NCBI GenBank assembly: GCA_964059195.1
Contig: CAXKWD010000006.1
Span: 9,726,530 to 9,790,529, forward strand
Source of the DNA: Ectobius pallidus
Taxonomy: Eukaryota; Arthropoda; Insecta; Blattodea; Ectobiidae
DNA length: 64,000 bases
Reading direction: 5' to 3'
A program made the translations under genes and the position numbers. Shown piece by piece: positions 52,193-62,500 of this stretch. Each line of letters opens with the position of its first letter. Position 1 is the stretch's first letter. The notes beneath the pieces were generated by a model, which did no database searches, was not told where the DNA came from, and saw nothing but the letters and a program-made list of their open reading frames with translations.

Positions 52193-53521
52193 TGAACCCC
52201 CCTACGGGAATTGTGGAAGGAAGTGCAAGGTTCCAGCCCAAGGAAAGCTAACCTAAATTGAAATAATGGACCCGCCCAGAGGATAATTGGGTTTCCCGGG
52301 GAGAACAAGTTAAAAAACTGAGTCCAACATCCAGTTTTAGTTTCTCTTTGATATAATTTTGGGATCTGATAGCTTTTTTGTTCTTTTCTAATTTTCCCTT
52401 AACATTACAAAAGTATGATACATTAAAAGTTACAATAAAATCCGCAGATTAGATTCATTTACAAGTTAGTCACATTAATAAAATTTATATGAGTAAATAA
52501 ATATTCACACTTTTATGTCAATACAATTCATTAGAGTAAATAAGATTTGATTTGTAAATAAATAAGAATTCAGTTTCTTCGCCTGAAGGGCGTGACATGA
52601 AATGGTTAAAAATAAAGTATTATATATACAAGTTTTATTTTACATAGATCAAAACATGTTTTAAAACCCTGAAAAGTAAAATTTCATTAGTGAGAGGTAA
52701 CAGCCGAAATACTATGTTTGGAGTACCTCTTCGCCCCAAAACATAGGTTCTTCCAAAGGCCAATAAGAGGTAGGCAATTAGTAAATAAATTAATTCATTA
52801 AAAAAACGGTATAAGGCTAATCAGAAATGAATAAGTAAAACTTTAAGTTAAAGTATTAAAACGCGGCAAGAATGTTTGGGACGAAGCCACGCCAATGCGC
52901 GCAAAAGGGACCCAAGAAACAGACGCTACATAACAGCTTGGCGGGAAATACTATAAGGAACTTATTACAGAGGAAATCTACATAAAGCCAAAAAGAAAGA
53001 AAGAAAGAAAGAATTACTAAAACTACCTACAAGACAGACTGAAAGAAAAGAAAAGACAAGGAAATAACTAATACTCAAAAAAGGAAGAATTAAGCACAGC
53101 GGGAAAAGCGTCCCCCACGCTATATGTATTTTTCCATTTTGGAAGGAAACTACGTTAGCCTAAGCGTCACAAACATTTGTGCCAGCGTTGAATCAAACAA
53201 CAAAGAGATAACTGCATTAATTAAGGCATTCGCGAACAAGGAGACAAAACTAGACCGATTTGTCTGACAAGGCCATAAGCCGAGAACTAACCTCTGTAGA
53301 CAGCCATATTGGAAGAGAGCAAGTTGCCGGAAGTCACGTGATCACAAAGCCCGGGAACGGCACTTTACTAAACTACCGCCAGATAGCGCCAAAGCAATGA
53401 CAACAGTTGAAGTTAAGGAAACTGCCACCTATTGCCGCGAGTCGGCGCCACCACAGCGTAAACAAACAAAATGGCCGACAGTAAGTAAAAACAATTGAGA
53501 CGGCGATTTTTTGCCGGCTCA
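52193..53521 (-). repeat. 5' LTR (minus-strand sense)
   Basis: Pairs with 49661-50989. The three differences I noticed are single-base (for example GACGCTAC here against GATGCTAC there). Confidence 0.93.
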
Positions 53522-54149
53522 CTACGCTTTGACATTTTCAAACACAGTCACACTTGGAGGATAGAATGAACACTAAAATTTTCACACATGTATTGAATCC
53601 CTCCAAGACTGTAGCGGAGGGGGTGAACTTTGCATTCCATTGAACATCTATTCAGCAGGAGGAAGATAACAGTGGTTAAAAATACACTTTAGTACAGTAC
53701 CTGCTGGCTGCTTCAGCAAAAAAGAGAATTTTTGTGGAATTCCTGGAAGCAATGAACTCTTGGAATCCTTACAACGTTAACATGAGTCAAATTTTGGCTT
53801 CGATTTATCCAAATTAAGCTTAAAAAATTCGAATTGCAATTTTTTAACACACATTTATATAAGAATTTCAAGGGGAATGAGTATTTATTTGAATTATACA
53901 ATATTTCGAATTACCCAACGTCGAATTAACCAAATTCGACTGTACTGGAATGTGTTCCGTTCACACAATATATTAAAAAAGCCGAAATTTAAAGAAAATT
54001 TGCAAATTCCATTGTGCAGAAGTTCACTGGCTTTGACAGACAAAAACAACTCAGAACTCATGGTGAGGAGGTGGCGTCAAGTTCTACCTATGCCCTACCC
54101 AACCAACTATCCAAAGTAGGAATGTATTATTTACATTATACACTTTAAG

Positions 54150-54562
54150 TAGGGATGGGTCGATACCAGATTTTCTCGAAACTCGATACTCGATACCGAT
54201 ACATGATTTTTTCCTCGATACTCGATACCTTCAACATTTCCAGTTTCAATAAATAGGTACATTAAAAATTAAAATTTGAGAGAACTGTGTAATACCAACT
54301 AAATTAATTAAGTCTGCATATTTAATGAGACAAAATTTAATATCATCGTAGCCTATAATTATTTTTAAACTCTACATTAAAACTAAAATTAGTTTTTTAA
54401 ACAGTCCACTTACAAGTTTTTGTTAAAAAATAGTAGCATTCTCACTTAATTGCAGAATTACGAAAGTATCGAAAAAGTATCGAGCGAGTTTTCTGAAGTA
54501 TCGTTCGATGCCGATACCATGCAAGTATCGAGAGTATCGAAAGTATCGAGGACCCATCCCTA
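54150..54562. mobile_element. hAT-type MITE, TCGATAC-rich
   Basis: Ends TAGGGATGGGTCGATACC and GAGGACCCATCCCTA, flanked by ACTTTAAG and ATTTTAAG (7 of 8 match). Subterminal arrays of ACTCGATACC and GTATCGAGAGTATCG. No frame. Confidence 0.85.
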
Positions 54563-55203
54563 ATTTTAAGTATTTACAAAAATTGACTAGGATTCAGAGT
54601 TTCTCTCTTAATTATGTTTCTTTTCAAAGTGTACACATTTAAAGAAAGACTTTTGGATCAACAATATATATAATTATTATGATGTGTTTTCATTTTAGCC
54701 GCATTCAGCTATCCTCACTGAGTTCATACTCTTGCCCATAGATGTCAGTCTCTCTGACTGTTCACGGGCGTTTCTATGGCTTCTGCTCAACAAAAATCAG
54801 TAAGTCTCTAAACAAAATTAGCGGTGTTTAAAGATTTGGATGACCTACACTGGAGAGCACCACAGCAAATAATTAAGCTGGGTCCCCACTACTTAATATT
54901 TAACACCAACATGTTGCAGTTAACATACGTTAAATGTTTTTAAGAAATGTAGCCAACGAAGATTGTGAAAAATCCGTACTTTTTGCAACTTCTGTCTCCT
55001 TCAAACCATCATCCAATGAACCAAAGCCCATATTGACCGACTAGTCGATTGACTTGATATGTTGTCCATTTTGTCCTGAAAACAAATTAACATCTGAAAT
55101 GTTAAGTTCAACACACTGGGTTTGCATGTCAAGTCAATTGGAACGCGAAATTGCAATATACATGCCAATATCAACTTGTTAATCTTGATGGATATATGTA
55201 AGT

Positions 55204-55490
55204 ATTCATGAACCACAGATTATTGTCTCTGTTGGACATTACATGAGAATATTATAGGAAAAAAAATTCCTCCGACACTGGGACTTGAACCCAGTACTGC
55301 ATATGACATAACTTGTCTGTCAGTGAGGTAGACCATTAAGGGCATTCAATCATAGGAGGAAGGTTCCATCTGGCGCTGTGAATTGAACTCCGGCTTAGCT
55401 CAGTTGGTATAGCATTGGCGTGAATAGCCAAAGGTCCTGGGTTCAAGTCGCAGTGTCGGAGGAATTTTTCTCCTATAATATTGTTAATCT
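55204..55490 (+). mobile_element. tRNA-like element with palindromic ends, copy with two tRNA halves
   Basis: Begins TTCATGAACCACAGATTATT, then AATATTATAGG; ends TTTTTCTCCTATAATATT. Near the left it holds an inverted tRNA 3' half (CCTCCGACACTGGGACTTGA), and near the right a full tRNA-like sequence in forward orientation (55389-55461). The two halves face each other, so the element is a partial palindrome built from one tRNA-like unit. Confidence 0.75.
55389..55461 (+). tRNA. tRNA-like sequence, anticodon position GAA (repeat-borne)
   Basis: TCCGGCT/TGTCGGA acceptor (one mismatch and one G·T), anticodon stem TTGGC/GCCAA with loop GTGAATA, T-arm CTGGG TTCAAGT CGCAG with one mismatch. The D-arm stem is weakened (GCTC…TAGC). 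Same unit as 43742-43814. Decayed stems argue against a working tRNA. Confidence 0.5.
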
Positions 55491-56466
55491 TGATATGTTG
55501 GTGTTAAATGTTAAGCAGTGGAGACCCAGCTTTACTTACAATAACAAATGACAGCATTTTTATTATAATGATAAATGCACTTTATATTACACACTGAAGA
55601 AGCTATATAAAATTACAAAATTCCTTTTACATAACATATTGAACACATGTTTCTGTACTCACACACAATTATTATGAAGACTATAGAGATGCTTCCAGAA
55701 TAGAGGTGCTCAGCTACTACAAGAAGAAAGAGACAGAAAAGCAGCCCAGATGGAACTACCAAAGCTTGAACACCAAATTAAGAGAATGAAAACTTTAAAA
55801 AAGAAAATGGAATTCCGTTTTGAGTTTCTGGGAGAAGATTCTCTGAAATGATAAAATACCAGAAGCAGCAACACAAAGAAAACCAGAAATTAATGAAGAG
55901 TAACCAGCGCCTGTTCCTCCAAAACTGAAGAGGAAAATCATCGATATCACCAGCCCAAATCCAATGCGACCAAAGTAACAATATTCCACTACCTACATCA
56001 CCTGCTGGTTCCTAGGAAGATTTGACTGATACAGCAATGAGAAAATTAAAATTATCCCGATTATTAATACATAATATCTTGGAGTAGACTCGCTACTTCA
56101 TTGATATTCGTTACTTCCTAGTCGGAATCCATTTGGTACCGAATTCAAGATAAGGAGGTCCTATCAAAAACCAGTTGCTGGTGAGTGGTGAATACCGGTG
56201 AAGTAGTGAGTGTTACTAAGAAGTATATTCCCTAAAAAGCTACGCAGAGGAATTGTTTGACACTACAATTTTTTTTTTTTAAATACAAACTTGTAGTTAT
56301 GTATTTAAAAATTATAGGTTCTAGACAAATGAAGGTTGAGAATTGCTGGTTCCATATAACTTCACAGAAACTTGTTCAAACGTGCCACGAATCAAGGTAA
56401 AGCATAATTTTGACTGATTTGATGTATGTAATATAAATTGTATGATTTGTATAATAGTAAGAAGAA

Positions 56467-56574
56467 TTATGAAGACACAGGACAGCCCCATGGATCACGT
56501 TTCTGGTCCAGAAGAGCTAGGGAAGATTCAGCAATTTTATTTAACAGCTCCCCTAGCTTATCCTTTGAAAATAC
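56467..56574 (-). CDS. Nup107: Nup107 terminal exon
   Basis: Acceptor TTTTCCAG, 35 codons plus TAA: VFSKDKLGELLNKIAESSLA then LLDQKRDPWGCPVSS. Too short to be noticed as a long frame, but an excellent match to the family's C-terminus. Confidence 0.92.
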   Translation of the reverse strand, partial: VFSKDKLGELLNKIAESSLALLDQKRDPWGCPVSS

Positions 56575-59500
56575 CTGGAAAATAAGATAAAAAAAATATA
56601 TTTTTTATACACACTCTCTAAAACAGCTGCTTGTCAGACTGGTAACACGTCAAAAAATTGCATTTTAGAAACCAAGGCTGCTAAAATTTCATAAAACTGC
56701 ACTCAAACTGCATTCGCCTAGTACGCTAAAGTCGTCTTGGCAATCTATAAACAAAATCCAGATGGCATTGACCAGTCACACCAACTTAACATGGATTTAA
56801 ACATATAATTGCTCTTAAAACAACAAATTTAAGCTAACATGTTTATTTATGACAATCAGAAACTTGACCAGCGTTTTTTGCAAAACACGGCAGCCTACTT
56901 CATCATATAACAACAAATATAAGACAACAACTTTTCACAGCTTCGTTCGCAAGAGAACCATTGCTTACCATGGACGCACCAGCATTTAATTGCAATATAT
57001 TCCTTCTCATAATCTACTGCTGGCACCAGCTGCAATTCAACGTTTCTGGCTTGAACTGAAATTTCCTGGGGATTATCATTCATATTTTCACAAGCATTTC
57101 ATAAATACTAGTTCATATGAGTTATTGTTTACAAAAAGTGACTCATATATATTTTGAGGAAAGCCAACTGGATCGGACACATACTTAGACACGAGGGACT
57201 CGTACATTATGTCATCGAAGGGAAGATCAAAGGAACTGCTGGAAGAGGAAGGAGAAGAATACATCTGGATGACATGAAAGACGGGAGGAGATACAGCAAA
57301 TTGAAGGATGAAGCTGGAGATAGGGAACACTGGCGTCAGAAATTCTCCGTATGAAGACATGGACCTGCCACTAGGCAGAATACTAAATAATAAAATATAA
57401 TGCATCTTGACCGCATTTTGTATTTGTATGCACGGTTCATTGTTCTGCGATTCAGGTGGCTGTGAGAATGATTTTAACAAATGGCTGACTGTCTTTCGTT
57501 ATAATTAATTATACAGTATTTTTGTTTCATTTCATAAAATTTAGAGAGCTTTTACTAAAAAATATTGTATGCACCACGTAAACAAAAACTTTATCGGACT
57601 CATCCAGTATTTGAGCCTTGGCTTACGCCTTGGCCACTATACTAGATTTGTCCGCTAAAGCATTATTTTGCATACTTGATACGTAAATAGCTATTTAACA
57701 GTGTACATGTTATCAAATTGGGTTTGAAATAAGACACTTAGGGCCACTTATACTAACTACAGATGTATCTAATACAGGTGATGTGACGTTGTATGCAGAT
57801 GATACAACACTCACAGCTAAACATAAAGACTAACAAGACCTAGAGCAGATAATACATGTGAATACTAACTTAATAGTCAAATACTTAAATTTAAATATCA
57901 ATCCGTCAAAATGTGAACTCATAACATTTGGAAGTAATGTGAACTATCATTTGAAGCTATACATACATAATATTTCTGTAAATAACAGCAAAGACGTAAA
58001 ACTCCTAGGACCGACAGTAGACAAAAAACTTTACATGGACTCAACACAATGACAATCTAAGCACAAAAATATCCAAAGGTCCATATGTGTTACGATATCT
58101 TAGCAAACTTGTCCCTAAAGTGATTGCAAAGACAATTTATTTTTCATTAATAGAATCACTTATAATTAAAGCCCGGATTTTCATGCACTATCAAACTTAA
58201 AAACACGCATGCATTCATGCACTATCGTATCTCCAAATATGCACAATGAAGGGCGAAACATGCACTATCAAAAATCCACACTGTACTGCAATATATTTCA
58301 ATTTCTCTTAAAACAATATACGAGTTTTTCCAATTTCTCCTCACTTAAACTCGTGCGTTTATCAGTTAGGACATTCTTGAATGCAGAAAAGTATCTTTCT
58401 ACTTCACAAGAAGTAACAGGTGCATACTTAAGGGAAGAAATTTGACTGAGGGTGATATCGAATTCCATGTCTTTTACATTTTTTCAACATAATACGTCTT
58501 TCACTGTTTTCAGAAGTTTAAGATCAGGATTTGAACTAAGTACCTTCTTAAGTTTTTCCCTACTTAACTGTCACACCCATTTCTCCACAACACGATTCTA
58601 AAGATAATTATTCAACGTCTTCAACAATGGCTAGTGACTTGACAAATTCAAGCAGTGAACATTCTGTTATAGCAGTTTTCTTTCAATGGAAGGTGGTGGG
58701 TAAACAGTAGTTTGCACTCTCAAAGTCATGCAGGTGGCAGACTCTGTTGACAAGTCAATCAAATAACAATGGTAATACAATACAAAATTTTTTAAGTTTC
58801 TTTGAAAAGCCGAGATTTTAGGGAGGCACATTCATAATATGCACAGTTATGCATGGTAACTTGATATTATGCACTAAAACCAGATAATGAGTGTTTATAT
58901 GCATTAAAAACGTCTGAATATGCTATATTAAAAACAAAAAAAATCCAAAACATGCATTATGCATGAATTTTGCCATAAAAAGGCCCAAATATGCAAACAT
59001 GCACGGAAGAAGTATGGTTATTTGGAATCCATAAGTCATGTAATGAGTAACTACAAAGTTTGATAAGTGTAACCGAAGTATATAAAAACATGCATTTGCA
59101 TGGAAATCCAGGCTCTACATATAATGTATGGAATTGAACTATGGGGCTCAAAATCTTAGCAAACTTATGCTGCCTCAGGAACTAAAAAATTACTCAGACC
59201 AAAAGTGCTTCAAGGCAAAACTGGTAAATTATTTAGTAAATAAATCATATTATAGCATCCAGGAATTCATGGACGAAAGCAGAAGCTCCAGGAAAACGAT
59301 GAAGCCATGCTCGGAATTTCCTTGATGTATTTAATGTCTTACGGTGAATAGGGTGGGTGCGGAGTGTGTATATGCTGTATGTTGTGGTATGGTGTCTTGG
59401 ATGCGAGTTGAGTGTATGTACGATGTATAGTAAGTATTGTGTATATTATGTTAATGTTATATTTTGGTTTGTTTGGTACTTGTTTGTATGTATGTGAGCA

Positions 59501-62500
59501 GTGTTCTGAAATGTATTTCGACATTATGCAGAACATTTGAACATTTGAAGACAAAGAAACAAATGACTATTCATTTTAAGGAATATTTATTGCCTTACAA
59601 CTTCTTTTATGAGGACATTCCTGTACAACTGAGGGCTGAAGTGCTAGAAGGCAAAGTGTGTCGAAAAGCTTCAGGTAAAAGTTTTGGAAAAATTTTCTGC
59701 ATTTGTATCTCGAAAGCTATTGGGAATAGAAGAAAATGTATAGGGCAAACTTATAGGAAATTTTATCAGCTTGAATTTTAAAAAGAGTAGCTTTTGCTCT
59801 ACAATGCACCGTTGTTTAGATATAAACAAAAAATGAATAAATGGGTTCTCCTACATGCCCCCCCTTACCCTCGGGGACTTTTGTAAGTACTGGTACATTG
59901 TTCAGGACACTCCCCCTGACAACTCTGCCAAATTTCAGAACTATAAGATTCTTTTTTTCCCTTATCAAGGTTTTTTTTACCTTTATTGCCTGGACTATAA
60001 GGGAACATCACAATGCAAAGGCCTCCTCAATTTGAATTTAATTTTTCTTTTGGTCTTTTAGTGTCAGTTTTTTTTATCATGTATTTTGTTTTGGTGTGAT
60101 ACTGTTTCCAGCCCTGTCACCTTCCCAAGTGATTTTTGGATTTAGTTTCTATTTCTTTTCATTTTCATTTTCATTTCGGGACCTTAAGTTGTATTTTTCG
60201 AGGTCCAATTAATTTAAATTCTTCTTCTGTATTGGCAGGCATGGAGAAATTAGGTTAGGATTATTTCTCTGTATGACCGCCTACATGGTCTTGTGGTTAG
60301 TGTCGGTGACTACAGACCCGAGTTCGATCTCCGGTACCTCCTTTAATTTTTCTGAGGTAGGGGAGTTTAGAACGGGGTGCATTCAGCCTCGTGATTCAAA
60401 CTGAGAGCTGCTTGATAGAGAAGTAGTCTTGGAAACCATTAATGGCCATGGGTGTCGGTATGCTGACCATATGTCCCCTAATCCTCCCATCTGCCTTTGG
60501 TAAATGACGCAGTGGCTGGGTGGTAGGCCTTGTCCCACGGAGTTTAGTTTTTATTTCTCTATTTGTTGATTGTATGTAAAATGAATAGTTTCTGGTTCAT
60601 TTGGTGTGATTAATGTGCAGGCAATAGATTATATTTATAAGTATGTTTAACGAGTCCTCATAGGGAACCCATTCTTTCAAATAGTTCCCCCTTTATTCCT
60701 GATTCAACATGCAATTATAACCAGTGATGGGAAAAGTACAAAAAGAAAGTAATTGGGCTGAATTACAATTACCTGAGAGACATTTTACTTAATTACAATT
60801 ACAAATTACTTTTTCAAAAAGTAATCAGTAAAATTACAATTACATTTACAAATACTTTACAAAATGGCAGTACCTAAAAATTCCTTGTTTTTGGTTTGTT
60901 TTGGGCACATGCTCAAATTATTAATGAACAAACAAAAAAACACATCAATGAAAATATTTTTTGGAAACATTGAGTAACTTTTTGTTAATACAGGTTGCGG
61001 CATTTAAAGTTTCCCATTTTCAAAACCGTGTAACACATTTAATTAAAACTTAAATAAGCTACATTGAACATTTTTAAATGGCTTACAGTCTTGGATTTGC
61101 AATTCTGGTATTAATTTTTGAATATGATGTCTTTGAGATGCCCTCCATTAACTTCAACACATTGCTGCAATCTCCCTCGTACACTGGCCATTACGCATTG
61201 TGTGGTGTCTTGCGTAACATGTGCAATTTCCTGCAAATCCACGCATAATCCACAAGCTGCCACTTCACAGTCCTAAGGTCGTGGTGTGGTGTGCCATTGC
61301 GGCACAGGGTATTATTGGCCCTTACTTCTTTGAGAGCGATAATGGTGCTTCGGTTTCTGTCAACTCTGAACGTTACAATCACATGCTGCAAACTTTCTTC
61401 CTACCAGAGTTGACACATCGTAACTTGGATATTCAGAGATTGTGTTTCAACAGGATGGTGTTGTAGGGTAGCACATACTGCACTTCTTTCAATGGACACC
61501 CTTCATGCTGGTTTCCCCGGCCGAATTCTTTCCCTCCAAATCTTCCGACCTTACTGCAGCAGATTTCTTTTTTTCTGTGGGACTATCTGAAGTCTTAAGT
61601 TTTCACTCATGCCCTCCCTGACATTAACAGTCTTAACAATGCAATTCAGCAGGAAAGTGCAAATGTTACGCAAGACACCACACACCACGTAAAGGCCAGT
61701 GTACGAGGGAGATTGCAGCAATGTGTTGAAGTTAATGGAGGGCATCTCAAGGAAATCATATTCAAAAAGTAAGACCAGAATTGTAAATCCAAGACTGTAA
61801 GCCATTTAAAAATGTTCAATATAGCTTATTTCTTTGTTAAATAAATGTGTTACACAGTTTTGAAAATGGGAAACTTTAAATGCCGCACCCTGTATTAACT
61901 CTAATTTGGATATTAGTTGCAAAAACAGTAATGACAATATAGCAAGCAAGAATGATACTAATACTAAGCACTAGTAAATTGTAACAATTACAATTTTATT
62001 TCCAGAAGTAAATTACAAGTAGAAATTACATTTAAAAAAAAAAGTGTGCGTGGAACGCTATGCAACAGAAGTGAAACTTGTTTTAATTTTCGGATTTTTC
62101 AATTTTGGATTATTGGATTTTTTAAATTTTGGATTGTTAGACTTTTTAGTATTGGGTTTTTGGACTTTTTAAATTTTGGATTTTGGATTTTTTAATTTTG
62201 GATTGTTTAATTTTTTTAATCTTGAATTTTTGGATTTTTTAAACTTTGCATAAGCCTAATCATTAATATTTAATTTCAATATTTCAATATTTATTTATTT
62301 ATTTATTTATTTAATAAATATTTATACAAAACAAGACCACCCGAATGAGCAAGCGCTCGTGCTAGGGCTCAGTTCAGCCATTTACATTACAAAATACAAA
62401 TTACAAATACATAAAGAAAATATAATTAAATCAATACCTAAAAAAAGTAATAATAAAGAAGAAAGAACAGACAAAGTAAAAAGAAAAAAGGAAATGTAGT

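Larger units (their letters stand above)
49661..53521 (-). mobile_element. Gypsy-type LTR retrotransposon, internally deleted
   Basis: Two direct repeats of 1329 bp each (49661-50989 and 52193-53521) start TG and end CA, flanked by the 4-bp duplication CTAC (49657-49660 and 53522-53525). The internal region is only 1203 bp. On the minus strand it has a primer-binding site next to the 52193 LTR, an integrase C-terminal fragment, and a polypurine tract next to the 50989 LTR, in the correct order. gag, protease, reverse transcriptase and RNase H are absent. Comparing the LTRs by eye I saw three substitutions, so insertion is recent. Confidence 0.93.
49397..53942. mobile_element. pogo-like MITE split by the LTR retrotransposon
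   Basis: Left end CAGTGGCCTCTTAGTAATTC, right end TCGAATTAACCAAATTCGAC then TG, flanked by TA on both sides. AATTCGAA-type termini are characteristic of pogo/Tigger relatives. Without the insertion it would be about 680 bp. It begins 28 bp after the PYROXD2 poly(A) signal. Confidence 0.75.
54571..56466. other. Region between PYROXD2 and Nup107, no secure gene
   Basis: Convergent intergenic space. A short stretch at 54704-54800 (AITEFI-like frame, ended by AG/GTAAGT-like sequence) and another at 55705-55850 (MELPKLEHQIKRMKTLKKKM in frame, then stop) have some coding character, but no family could be named. Contains the tRNA-like element at 55204-55490. Confidence 0.4.

Noticed and set aside
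55778..55989. Overlapping minus-strand frames rich in hydrophobic residues
   Set aside because: Two frames are open at once over an A-rich + strand stretch, so the hydrophobic look comes from base composition.
59464..59781. 105-codon + strand frame in the Nup107 intron
   Set aside because: Begins in TGTATG repeats and matches no family; only the middle 40 codons look coding-like.
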